A stretch of DNA of 35,002 nucleotides, taken from NCBI GenBank assembly GCA_023391425.1, contig JAEWAX010000072.1, positions 1 through 35,002 of the forward strand, read 5' to 3'. Below the pieces are notes generated by a model. The model was not told where the DNA came from. It saw only the letters and a list, made by a program, of their open reading frames with translations, and searched no databases. Shown here one piece after another: positions 24,973 to 32,830 of the stretch (positions are counted from its first letter, which is position 1; each line of letters starts with the position of its first letter). Source of the DNA: Bacillota bacterium. Its GTDB lineage: Bacteria > Bacillota > Clostridia > Acetivibrionales > DSM-1351. A program made the position numbers and the translations under genes.

Positions 24973-26019
24973 TCAATATATTGGAATTTTGATAACTTGA
25001 CCAGTAAATATTAAATTTTGATCTTTAATATTGTTAGCCTTCATTATAATTGTATATTTACTTTGATATCCATAAAAATCTCTACTAATCTTTTTTAAAG
25101 TATCTCCAGCCTTTACTGTATAACTGGTGTACTTTACAGTTGGTTTTGGAGTTGGTTTTGGAGTTGGTTTTGCAGTTGGTTTTTCACTTGGCTTCACAGT
25201 TGATTTTGCATTTTTTGAATTATTATTCTGATTGGGTGTTGTAACATTGCCTTCAGCTACTGTCTTATTTTCTACATTAGAAGTAATATTCATTTGTTCC
25301 CAAGTTGTTCCATTCGTTTTAGTAGTTGCATCATCCTTTAATGGTCTAAGTGCTAATTTAATGCTTCCTATACTTTCAGCAAGTACTAGTTTTTCAACAT
25401 CTGACGTTGGAATGGATAGAGTAACTAAGAAATTGGTTACTTTATTTTCATTATCCTCTGTATTATCATCTGCCTTAACCTCTCTATTCAACTGTTTATC
25501 TAAAGCTAATACCTCAATCTTTTGTAATATAATTTTTGATGTATCTGGCCTAATTACCTTTGCTCCATCCTTTTTTTCAGATATGTAAGAAACGATATCA
25601 ACAAAATCCCCTGGCTTTAATAAAGCAGAAACTCCTGAATCACCAGTCGCATTAATAGAAATTGCTCTGTAATTACTAGCTATTTTTAAACTGAGTTCGT
25701 CTTTATTTTTTTCAAGAAGTTTATCAGCAAAAAAACCTTCATTTTGGTGAATGGTTTCCACGGTGTACTTTCCAACAATTTCTGAAGCATCAGTAATATA
25801 ATTGGCAAAATAAGAGTTATCAGGAACTAAGATTTCCTTAATCATTTTCTTTTCAATCAGAGTTCTTGGAGGTATTGCTTCAGTTGCTACCAGAACTGTT
25901 CTATTTTTAGTTGTTTCGTCTGGCACTTTTAAAGACTTTAAGTAAAAAAATACAGTCAGTGATGCAAGCAATGCTAAAACAAAAGATATCAATATCAATT
26001 TTTGTGCTGTGTTTTTCAT
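24973..26019 (-). CDS. cpaB: CpaB/RcpC-type pilus protein with C-terminal LysM
   Basis: A 348-residue protein with one N-terminal membrane helix (LILISFVLALLASLTVFFYL). A SAF domain (VATEAIPPRTLIEKKMIKEI) and the RcpC-like domain (ALLKPGDFVDIVSYISEKKD, FLVTLSIPTSDVEKLVLAES) follow. A linker of PT/PK repeats (about 275-300) leads to a C-terminal LysM: YTVKAGDTLKKISRDFYGYQ and IIMKANNIKDQNLIFTGQVI. LysM binds peptidoglycan or chitin-type glycans. Gram-negative CpaB acts with an outer-membrane secretin; here there is none, and LysM would instead tie the machine to the cell wall. An in-frame GTG two codons earlier is possible; the AAGGAG fits ATG 26019. Confidence 0.9.
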   Translation of the reverse strand: MKNTAQKLILISFVLALLASLTVFFYLKSLKVPDETTKNRTVLVATEAIPPRTLIEKKMIKEILVPDNSYFANYITDASEIVGKYTVETIHQNEGFFADKLLEKNKDELSLKIASNYRAISINATGDSGVSALLKPGDFVDIVSYISEKKDGAKVIRPDTSKIILQKIEVLALDKQLNREVKADDNTEDNENKVTNFLVTLSIPTSDVEKLVLAESIGSIKLALRPLKDDATTKTNGTTWEQMNITSNVENKTVAEGNVTTPNQNNNSKNAKSTVKPSEKPTAKPTPKPTPKPTVKYTSYTVKAGDTLKKISRDFYGYQSKYTIIMKANNIKDQNLIFTGQVIKIPIY

Positions 26020-26030
26020 ATTCACTCTCC

Positions 26031-26924
26031 TTATTTCGAAAGTTTTGCGCCATATGCACCTGTATCACTCAGATTAATATCAACAGGAGATCTTAATACA
26101 AATCTAACGAACCTTCCGTTAATTTCCAACTTTCCAGATTTATTGGCTACATTCTCTACATAAAAAGTTGCAAAGCCTACTACTAAAACTGAGTCTCGTC
26201 CATCTAAAATTAGAGAATCTACCAAGGGTATTGTCCATAGCCTGATCGAATCTCTAGGAAAATTGTCAAAGTTACTATATTCAGAGTTAATATAATTTTT
26301 TATATCATTACAGGTCCCTGCCATGTTACCCGGTTCAGTATTTATGTAATCGCCTACGGAGAGTGTACCACTATAGCCATAAAGTGCATTTGACCTAAAA
26401 ACAGTAGAACCACTTCCGCCAAGCGAAACTACACCATAGTTTCCGTGATATCCTTCACCGGCACCTTCCTTAAGGGTTACCAAATCGCCATAGGAAAAGT
26501 CAAATTCTTCTACAGCGAAGGGTCTTATTCCACCCTTTACTGACTTTACAGGTGCAATTATAGCTTTTGTTCTAGCCATCACGTTGTTGCTTTTTATACC
26601 TATTATTGGTGCAAATAGATGTCTTACATTTTTTGCCCCTTCTATTTGAATACTTTTATGATCTGAACCAATAGATATCATGGTCTGATTTGGGTCCACA
26701 TTATTTTTTTGAAGATAATCTACAGCTACTGCTTTTGCTTTTGTATCATCCTTAGGCAATTCAAGTGTAGCTGCTAAAGCTGCTGAATCTATAGCATTTG
26801 ACAATTTAGCTTTTTCTACATAAAGCATACCTATATCTATTACATAAGCACAAATAGCTAATAATACAGTAATCAATAAGCAGAGTATAATCGAAACATT
26901 TCCTTTATTACTTAATATTTTCAC
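26031..26924 (-). CDS. TadG-like (Tad domain) pilus protein
   Basis: A 297-residue protein with an N-terminal Tad/pilin-like helix: KGNVSIILCLLITVLLAICA then YVIDIGMLYVEKAKLSNAID and SAALAATLELP, the TadG_N signature. The rest is an extracellular beta-rich domain (IRPFAVEEFDF, LKEGAGEGYHGNYGVVSLGG). Start is a GTG at 26924 with GGAGGAG at 5 nt. It sits 12 bp after tadE, in the position of minor pilins. Shorter than proteobacterial TadG and lacking its vWA domain. Confidence 0.8.
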   Translation of the reverse strand: MKILSNKGNVSIILCLLITVLLAICAYVIDIGMLYVEKAKLSNAIDSAALAATLELPKDDTKAKAVAVDYLQKNNVDPNQTMISIGSDHKSIQIEGAKNVRHLFAPIIGIKSNNVMARTKAIIAPVKSVKGGIRPFAVEEFDFSYGDLVTLKEGAGEGYHGNYGVVSLGGSGSTVFRSNALYGYSGTLSVGDYINTEPGNMAGTCNDIKNYINSEYSNFDNFPRDSIRLWTIPLVDSLILDGRDSVLVVGFATFYVENVANKSGKLEINGRFVRFVLRSPVDINLSDTGAYGAKLSK

Positions 26925-26936
26925 CTATTCTCCTCC

Positions 26937-27335
26937 TCACTCAACTCTCATGGAGGTCTGCGTATTTAGCTCTACTTGATTGTTAAAAAGATTGCTTATA
27001 ATTGGAACAATGAGCCTATAGTTATAAGCTATATTTACTGTAAGTGTATCTCCAGAACTTCTATCAGTCTCGCTAGGAGTTATACTTACTGTTACATCAT
27101 GAGGCTCCAAGCTAGGAGAAGTAGATATAATTAATTGTTGAATTTGTGCATCAGTGCTTCCAATAGCTCCTGCTCTTGCCCCTTCTCTCGATGCATTTTC
27201 AATAGTAAGATAGGCGTTTAGCATCATTCCAAACTGTAATATTCCCATAACTAACATAAGAATTATTGGAAGTATAATTGCAAATTCAACTAAAGCCTGA
27301 CCCTTTTGGTTTTTTAAGCTTTTCAAGGTAACCAC
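26937..27335 (-). CDS. tadE: TadE-like minor pseudopilin
   Basis: A 132-residue TadE-like protein: KNQKGQALVEFAIILPIILM, then LVMGILQFGMMLNAYLTIEN and ASREGARAGAIG, the standard TadE pattern. The prepilin peptidase cleavage is expected at KG/QALVE, with the Glu at +5. GTG 27335 is the longest start; the TTG at 27326 is better spaced to AGGA, so the N-terminus is uncertain by three residues. It follows the terminator-like hairpin at 27371-27399, so expression of the downstream Tad genes depends on read-through of that hairpin or another promoter. Confidence 0.85.
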   Translation of the reverse strand: MVTLKSLKNQKGQALVEFAIILPIILMLVMGILQFGMMLNAYLTIENASREGARAGAIGSTDAQIQQLIISTSPSLEPHDVTVSITPSETDRSSGDTLTVNIAYNYRLIVPIISNLFNNQVELNTQTSMRVE

Positions 27336-27370
27336 TTCCTAATAAAGTATAAATTCCTACTTTCAAAAAA

Positions 27371-27399
27371 TACTCTAATCATCTCTTGTGATTAGAGTA
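27371..27399 (-). terminator. Strong hairpin terminator between flp and tadE
   Basis: TACTCTAATCA and TGATTAGAGTA form a perfect 11-bp stem with a 7-nt loop, with A-run before and T-run (six T) after it, so it works in both directions. Placed 35 bp after the pilin stop, it should leave the pilin as an abundant monocistronic transcript with partial read-through into the assembly genes. Confidence 0.85.
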
Positions 27400-27433
27400 T
27401 TTTTTAAAACCGCAACGGAACTTCTCATATTTA

Positions 27434-27610
27434 CTACGCAAGTGCATTTACTATTGCCTGGAATTTTGCAGCGATTGCAGGTCCAAGTAGTACTAATACA
27501 GCAATAACCACTATTGCTACAAGTCCGATTATTAGTGCATACTCAACCATACCTTGTCCTTTTTCTTCTTTCAATTTCCTTGAGGCAAATACTTTAAACT
27601 TATGCAGCAT
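27434..27610 (-). CDS. flp: Flp-type pilin
   Basis: A 58-residue Flp pilin: a basic leader MLHKFKVFASRKLKEEKG, then QGMVEYALIIGLVAIVVIAV and LVLLGPAIAAKFQAIVNALA. Cleavage by the prepilin peptidase is expected after G18, which puts Glu at +5, as in all type IV pilins, followed by the hydrophobic polymerisation helix. ATG 27610 follows GGGGAGGAA at 6 nt. Too short for many gene finders. It is the structural subunit of the pilus built by the genes at 20-27 kb. It has its own promoter (27652-27680) and terminator (27371-27399). Confidence 0.93.
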   Translation of the reverse strand: MLHKFKVFASRKLKEEKGQGMVEYALIIGLVAIVVIAVLVLLGPAIAAKFQAIVNALA

Positions 27611-27651
27611 ATTAAATTCCTCCCCAGTGGATTTATTCTTCCTATGCTTGT

Positions 27652-27689
27652 ATTATAGCTTTTTACTACTAAGTTTTGCAGATTGCAAA
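27652..27689 (-). promoter_or_regulatory. flp promoter with a perfect palindrome over the -35
   Basis: On the minus strand a TATAAT -10 (27657-27652) is preceded after exactly 17 nt by TGCAAA, which is the lower half of the perfect inverted repeat TTTGCA-ATC-TGCAAA (27689-27675). The -35 itself is a poor match to TTGACA, so the promoter probably needs, or is blocked by, a protein bound to the palindrome. The LuxR-type regulator encoded just upstream (27748-28422) is the obvious candidate. Confidence 0.55.
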
Positions 27690-27706
27690 GGTCACATCTC
27701 ACCAGT

Positions 27707-27739
27707 AAAAAAGTCAGAAGAAAAAGGGACCAAAGTCCC
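27707..27739 (-). terminator. Terminator of the prepilin peptidase / two-component operon
   Basis: On the minus strand GGGAC-TTTG-GTCCC is followed by TTTTTCTTCTGACTTTTTT. It lies just after the response-regulator stop (27748) and separates that transcript from flp. Confidence 0.7.
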
Positions 27740-27747
27740 TACCCTGT

Positions 27748-28422
27748 TTAGATTTCATATTTATTTATGTAATATTCTTCAATATTATTTTGAATTGCAA
27801 GGATTGTAGCCTGAACTCTATCGTCCACATTTATTTTTCTAAAAAGATTTGTTGCATAATTTTTAATTGTCTTTTCAGAAAGATATAGTTGTTGTGCAAT
27901 TTCCTTGTTACTAAGTCCCCGTGAAATTTTCATCAACACTTCAATCTCTCGTCTTGAGAGATTATCCAAAATACTAGGTACTTTCTTATCTTTGATTTTT
28001 ATATCTGAAAAAAGTATTGAAACTAATGATTTATCAATGTATTTCTCGCCCATCTGAATAATTCTAATTGCATTTACTATATCTGTACCTGCAGAATCCT
28101 TAAGCATATAGCCATCTGCTCCAATATTTATAGCTGTATGAATAGTCTTGCTGTCATTTTCAACAGTCAGCATCATCACTTTAGCTTTGTATCCCTGCTG
28201 CCTTATGCTTTCAAGGACTTGAATACCATTCATAATGGGCATATTGCAATCTAGCAGAATAACATCGAGCTCTATCTTATTTAAAATCTTAAGAACCTCT
28301 TCTCCATTTTCTGCCTCAGCAGCTATATCCATATCTTCTTCAAAACTTATTATTCTCTTTAAACCTTGCCTAATAATGTCATGATCATCAGCAATTAATA
28401 TTCTAATTTCACCGTTTTTCAT
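27748..28422 (-). CDS. NarL/DegU-type response regulator
   Basis: A 224-residue two-domain regulator. Receiver residues: ADDHD near position 11-15, D58 (LLDCNMPIMNG), T in MLTVEND and K in MLKDSAG. The LuxR helix-turn-helix at about 155-215 reads LSRREIEVLMKISRGLSNKE then IAQQLYLSEKTIKNYATNLF. It overlaps the kinase gene by 14 nt and lies directly before flp, so it is likely to control the Tad locus. The palindrome at 27675-27689 is a candidate binding site. Confidence 0.9.
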   Translation of the reverse strand: MKNGEIRILIADDHDIIRQGLKRIISFEEDMDIAAEAENGEEVLKILNKIELDVILLDCNMPIMNGIQVLESIRQQGYKAKVMMLTVENDSKTIHTAINIGADGYMLKDSAGTDIVNAIRIIQMGEKYIDKSLVSILFSDIKIKDKKVPSILDNLSRREIEVLMKISRGLSNKEIAQQLYLSEKTIKNYATNLFRKINVDDRVQATILAIQNNIEEYYINKYEI

Positions 28423-29587
28423 TCGTTATCACCTCTCGATTAATGGGGAGCTTAACAGTATAGGTTGCTCCTGCCCCCTCGGCTGATTTAATTTGAATTT
28501 CTCCTTGAAGTTGATTTACTCTATCAAGAATTCCAATAAGTCCATAGGAGGCCCCTTTGGTTTTTACCCTCTCTAAGGTCTCATCTACATTAAAACCGAT
28601 ACCATCGTCGGTTATTACTAATAATAAATATTTTGTTCCAAAATCTAGTCGTATCTCTGCATGTTTTGCTTTGGAATGTTTTTTAATATTATTGAATATT
28701 TCCTGAACAATTCTATATACTGCAACCTGAATAATGGGCTCTATTTCTGCCTTCACAGATTTTATTTTTATCTTCGTGGCAATATTAGACTGTTGAGAAA
28801 TGTTATTTACCGTTTGTTGTATAGTTTGACTCAAACCTAAATCATCCAAAGACATTGGTCTTAAATCAAAGATTATACTTCTCACTTCCTTTAAGGCTAC
28901 CTTAACACTCTCCTTCAAATCAGAAAGTTCCTTAAGTCCATCATCCATATCCTTTTGAATAATCATCTTGCAGATATCTACTTTCATAACCACATTTGCC
29001 ATATGTTGTGCAGGACCATCATGGATATCTCTTGCAATTCTCTTTCTCTCATTTTCTTGCGCTTCTAAAATTTTTATACCAATGAACATTTCCGATTTCT
29101 TATCCGATTCTTCTAAAACAGGAAGAATATCACCCTCTAGATAACCCATAGCGATACCTATCTGATTAATTATTTTTTCAGCCCCTTCAATATTTGCCAT
29201 AGTTTTCTTTAAGGACATTTCCAGATTATCTCTTCGTTCTCTTAGTGACTTTTCTTCATTTTTCTTAATATAAAATTCGGCCCTAATGCTTGATGCTTTT
29301 TCATAGACTTCCTTAATATCACCTTCAGTATATTTACTAAAATTTGTAGATACCTCTACTAATCTTCTTCTAAAAGCTTTATCTTGATTTTCCAGTTCAT
29401 CAACTTCACTAATAACCCTGATAATATCAAGCCGAACTTTCTCAAGCTGAAGCTTCTGATATTCTTGATTTTTTCTTATATTATCAACAATATCAAGAAT
29501 TTGTCGTCTGCTTGAACCTATTTCTAATATAACTTTTTTAACTATTTTATTAATTAAACTAACGTCCATATCCATGTTATTAATCAT
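28409..29587 (-). CDS. DegS-like cytoplasmic sensor histidine kinase
   Basis: A 392-residue kinase without membrane segments. The first 165 residues are a DegS-type coiled coil (YQKLQLEKVRLDIIRVISEV, FRRRLVEVSTNFSKYTEGDI and on). The HisKA_3 box with H189 follows (NERKRIARDIHDGPAQHMAN), then the HATPase domain with VQEIFNNIKKHSKAKHAEI and TDDGIGFNVDE and ASYGLIGILDRVNQL. The HDGPAQ motif is typical of NarX/DegS kinases. It should phosphorylate the regulator at 27748. Gene order prepilin peptidase - kinase - regulator - pilin implies a role in pilus control. Confidence 0.9.
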   Translation of the reverse strand: MINNMDMDVSLINKIVKKVILEIGSSRRQILDIVDNIRKNQEYQKLQLEKVRLDIIRVISEVDELENQDKAFRRRLVEVSTNFSKYTEGDIKEVYEKASSIRAEFYIKKNEEKSLRERRDNLEMSLKKTMANIEGAEKIINQIGIAMGYLEGDILPVLEESDKKSEMFIGIKILEAQENERKRIARDIHDGPAQHMANVVMKVDICKMIIQKDMDDGLKELSDLKESVKVALKEVRSIIFDLRPMSLDDLGLSQTIQQTVNNISQQSNIATKIKIKSVKAEIEPIIQVAVYRIVQEIFNNIKKHSKAKHAEIRLDFGTKYLLLVITDDGIGFNVDETLERVKTKGASYGLIGILDRVNQLQGEIQIKSAEGAGATYTVKLPINREVITNEKR

Positions 29588-29628
29588 TTCCTCACCTTGA
29601 TTATTTAATGTCTGGCTAAATATATATT

Positions 29629-30258
29629 TTAAATAAAAAACAACAGTGAAATGAAACTCCCTACTGACAAAAAGGGACCAAATGGAATGTAATCTTTAGT
29701 CCCTTTAATTTTAGTCAAAATTAAAGCAATACTTAACAGAGAACATAAAATAAAAGCTACAAGAAGTGCCCATAAGGTTCTATTAAACCCTAGAAAAGCT
29801 CCAATAGCAAACATAAGCTTTATATCTCCACCACCCATGGCATTTGGAACAAGTGCCAATAAAAAAAGGATTCCTCCACCAGCTAGCATGCCAAGGATTA
29901 TATCAAAAAATGATGCCCTAACTAGTAAAGAAAATATTATTCCAATAGCTAAAGTAATAGCCACCATAAAGTTCGGAATAATTCTATACCTAAAGTCAAT
30001 AACTGAAATTATTAATAATAATATAAACATTACTATTGCCTTCACTAGCATAATAGTAAATCCAAATCTTAAGAAAATAATTTCAAAAGCCAAACAACAT
30101 ATAACTGGTATAAGAACTTTGCCTTTGTTATAAAACGATTGGTTTAGTGTGATGGTAGTTTGTCTCTTACCTTTGTTTATATCAGAAGAGATGAGAGCAA
30201 TTACACTGTTTAATATAGCACCTATAATCAAGCCTATAATTATAATTAATATGTGCAT
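29629..30258 (-). CDS. tadV: Prepilin peptidase of the Tad locus (TadV/CpaA)
   Basis: A 209-residue A24 family aspartic peptidase with about seven membrane segments. Both catalytic motifs are visible: ISVIDFRYRIIPN (first Asp) and NAMGGGDIKLMFAIGAFLG (G-x-GD-x-K-L, second Asp). There is no N-terminal Cys-rich methylase domain, as in CpaA/TadV and FlaK-type enzymes. It cleaves the leaders of Flp and of the TadE/TadG-like proteins. ATG 30258 follows GAGGGGTAA. It heads the operon with the DegS/DegU-like pair. Confidence 0.9.
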   Translation of the reverse strand: MHILIIIIGLIIGAILNSVIALISSDINKGKRQTTITLNQSFYNKGKVLIPVICCLAFEIIFLRFGFTIMLVKAIVMFILLLIISVIDFRYRIIPNFMVAITLAIGIIFSLLVRASFFDIILGMLAGGGILFLLALVPNAMGGGDIKLMFAIGAFLGFNRTLWALLVAFILCSLLSIALILTKIKGTKDYIPFGPFLSVGSFISLLFFI

Positions 30259-30426
30259 ACTTTACCCCTCAGTTCAAAATCTATCCACTTTATTTGAATC
30301 TATATAACCGTCGCACTCATGTTTTCGACAAAATTCCTCATAATCTTAACTATTATCTTATCTAATTCGACAGTTATTCTTAAAGATAGGTCAAAAGTCT
30401 TATTATGGCAAAACCCAATTAAGGCT

Positions 30427-30540
30427 TCAGCAACAAAAATGTACATAAAGAGGAACCATCTTGTTTCAATAAATTTAATAACATAGTTAGGCATCCCACC
30501 ACCAACGAATTACACCTTTGATATTATAAGCAGTACTTAC
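30427..30540 (-). pseudogene. Deletion remnant of a second DUF4143 ATPase gene
   Basis: The minus strand encodes VGGGMPNYVIKFIET, matching VVGGMPDCVNKFIET of the intact ATPase at 224-1519. The nucleotide sequence then jumps directly to TGGTTCCTCTTTATGTACA, which in one frame gives VPLYVHFCC and a stop, matching the extreme C-terminus VPLYACFCC. About 230 codons between these points are missing. The junction lies near 30460-30463. It is a decayed paralogue or the trace of an excised copy. The rest of 30300-30660 holds no gene I can recognise. Confidence 0.75.
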
Positions 30541-30698
30541 AGATATTTTGAGGTTGGGTATTTTTTACTTTTGATACATTTAACAAAACATTTGTTTCAC
30601 AAATACCTTAAACTGTTATAAACTATATATAATATTCTAAATTATCTCACTGTAGATATACTGTGGATGTTAATATTAAAAGAAAGGTTAATGAACTT

Positions 30699-32300
30699 AT
30701 GAAAAAAAGGCTTCTTTTATATGCTACTTCATTTTTTTGTGGAATGTCCGTCATGGCCGTTGAGTTAAGTATTTCCAAACTCTTTGCACCATACTTTGGA
30801 ACTTCCCAACCAATATGGACAGTTATTATCGGTTTAATAATGATTTCAATGAGTATTGGAAATGTTTTAGGTGGCAGGTCTGCTGACAAGCATAATAGCA
30901 TGAATCGGTTGTATATAATTATATGGGCTGCGGCCTTATGGATTGCGGTCATTCCATTTATAGGTAAATACGTTATTGTTGCTATTATGGGTCTATTAGC
31001 TTTATTCTTTCCAAGTAATTTACTCATTACAGGCTCAGCAATATCCTGTCTTGTTCTGTTCTCAATACCATTAATAGGCTTAGGAATGGTTTCTCCTTAT
31101 TTGGTGAAGCTCGGTGTTACTGATATGGAGAACACAGGAAAAACTGTAGGAAAAATATATGCAATGAATACAATCGGTAGCATTATAGGTACTTTTTTAC
31201 CTACCTTTGTTACAATTCCCTATGTTGGGACAAGTAAAACATTTTTAATTTTTTCATTGGTACTAAACTTGATATGCCTCACTTACCTTATATTTACAAA
31301 GTCAAAAGTATTCAAAGTTTCTATAAGTGCTTTAATAGTATTTGCTATATTACTATTACCTATATCAAATTCATATGCTTTCTGGACAGATTGTGTTGTT
31401 GAAGACGAGTCGTTATACAACTATCTACAGGTAACTGAGGACAAGAACTCTGTTTACCTTTCAACAAATGTGGCCTTTGGTGTTCAATCAATCTATAAAA
31501 AGAACAATAAGCTATCAGGTCTTTATTATGATTACTCATTAATGGCACCACAATTCATCAAGGACTTTGACCCTAACGGTAAGCTTGATCTTCTCATTTT
31601 AGGTAACGGAACTGGCACATATGCTAAGCAGTCAAAAATCTATTACCCAAATGTAAAGACAGATGCAGTTGAAATAGACCCTAAAATAGTTGAACTATCA
31701 AAACAATATTTTAATTTAAAAGAAGATGAAGCAAATGTTTATGAAACAGACGGAAGAACCTTTTTATCAGATAAGCAATGCGGTGTGTACGATGTTATTA
31801 TGGTAGATGCTTACCACGATATAACAGTACCTTTTCATATGGCAACAAAAGAGTTTTTTACCGAAGTTTCCAAGCATTTAAAGCCAGGTGGTGTAATTTT
31901 ACTAAATATCAATATGAAATCAAAAGGTGATAATCCTATTAATCAATACCTTACTCAGACTGTAAAAAGCGTTATGAACAAGGTATATACCTGTGACTTA
32001 AGTAATAGCACTAATATGCTGCTATTTGCATCAAATGATAGTGATATGCAAAATATTTTTGTAAATAATATTAATAAACTTGACTCTTCTAGTCCATTAT
32101 TAGCTGTATCAAAATATGTGAAAGATAATCTGCATGAGATTACAAAATCTGAGCTTATTTTTACTGATGATTTGGCTCCGGTTGACGTATTGGGACAGAG
32201 CCTATTAAATGATATTATAAAGGATGAGTTAGATAGTTTTAAGAAACAGGTAGATTTCGATAAAAAAGGTATTAATGGAATATTTGATTTATTGAAATAG
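30699..32300 (+). CDS. Membrane-fused spermidine synthase-like protein
   Basis: About 533 residues from ATG 30699 (AGAAAGG upstream); a GTG at 30663 has no ribosome binding site. The N-terminal half has six or more membrane helices with the family signature FFCGMSVMAVELSISKLFAP and YFGTSQPIWTVIIG and SIGNVLGGRSADK. The C-terminal half is a spermidine synthase-type Rossmann domain: LDLLILGNGTGTYAKQSKIY, VDAVEIDPKIVEL-like KTDAVEIDPKIVELSKQYFN, VYETDGRTFLSD and YDVIMVDAYHD. The family is called fused MFS/spermidine synthase; true aminopropyl transfer is not proven. The D-A-Y-H-D catalytic loop keeps an Asp. A TATAAT box near 30632 lies about 65 bp upstream. Confidence 0.85.
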   Translation: MKKRLLLYATSFFCGMSVMAVELSISKLFAPYFGTSQPIWTVIIGLIMISMSIGNVLGGRSADKHNSMNRLYIIIWAAALWIAVIPFIGKYVIVAIMGLLALFFPSNLLITGSAISCLVLFSIPLIGLGMVSPYLVKLGVTDMENTGKTVGKIYAMNTIGSIIGTFLPTFVTIPYVGTSKTFLIFSLVLNLICLTYLIFTKSKVFKVSISALIVFAILLLPISNSYAFWTDCVVEDESLYNYLQVTEDKNSVYLSTNVAFGVQSIYKKNNKLSGLYYDYSLMAPQFIKDFDPNGKLDLLILGNGTGTYAKQSKIYYPNVKTDAVEIDPKIVELSKQYFNLKEDEANVYETDGRTFLSDKQCGVYDVIMVDAYHDITVPFHMATKEFFTEVSKHLKPGGVILLNINMKSKGDNPINQYLTQTVKSVMNKVYTCDLSNSTNMLLFASNDSDMQNIFVNNINKLDSSSPLLAVSKYVKDNLHEITKSELIFTDDLAPVDVLGQSLLNDIIKDELDSFKKQVDFDKKGINGIFDLLK

Positions 32301-32346
32301 AAACGGCAAAATATAAATAGAAACCTTATTTTAGCCTAATATAGCC

Positions 32347-32376
32347 TTGACACACATTTATAAAAAATAATATAAT
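32347..32376 (+). promoter_or_regulatory. Strong sigma-A promoter of the gltX T-box leader
   Basis: TTGACA (32347-32352) and TATAAT (32371-32376) are perfect consensus boxes 18 nt apart. Transcription should begin near 32383, giving a leader of about 450 nt before gltX. Confidence 0.85.
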
Positions 32377-32435
32377 ATGGTAACAAATATTATATATATA
32401 ACTAATAAATATTAATTATTAGCAATAATTACTGG

Positions 32436-32797
32436 CAATGACGATAATAAGTACATCTTAAGAATAACTGAATAATATCTCAAGAAAATAACCCATTAAA
32501 AAATGGGAAGCTATTATTTCATTATTCCTACGTTCATCAAAGAGAGTCGGCAGCGGTGAGAAGCCGGTATGAACACTGATGGAAACAGGTATCCGAGCTT
32601 CAAGCTGAAGAAACAGACAAAATATCAGATTTCTAAGTATCAGATGGACTTAAATTCCCCTGAATCCAAGACGCTGTTATTCTGAAGTAAGCTTGACGGG
32701 AACTCCCGTTATAGAGAAACTAAGAGGGCTTTGCCAAGCACGGTGGTACCGCGGAAGATTAACCTTTCGTCCTGCATTATGGACGTAAGGTTTTTTT
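32436..32797 (+). promoter_or_regulatory. T-box riboswitch in front of gltX
   Basis: Transcription of gltX-glnS should be switched by uncharged tRNA. Stem I is recognisable by AGAGAG (32541-32546) followed by CGGCAGCGGTGAGAAGCCG-type apical sequence. The T-box proper is ACGGTGGTACCGCG (32740-32753), whose bulge pairs with the tRNA acceptor end. The terminator AACCTT..GTCC/GGAC..AAGGTT plus seven T lies at 32761-32797. I could not fix the specifier codon; GAG (CCGAGC, 32594-32596) and GAA (CTGAAG) occur in the expected 3' part of stem I, compatible with tRNA-Glu. A 44-nt segment of this leader (32628-32671) is also found at 17386-17434. Confidence 0.9.
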
Positions 32798-32830
32798 AAT
32801 ATTCTTATAAATATGAAGGGAGATTTTGAG

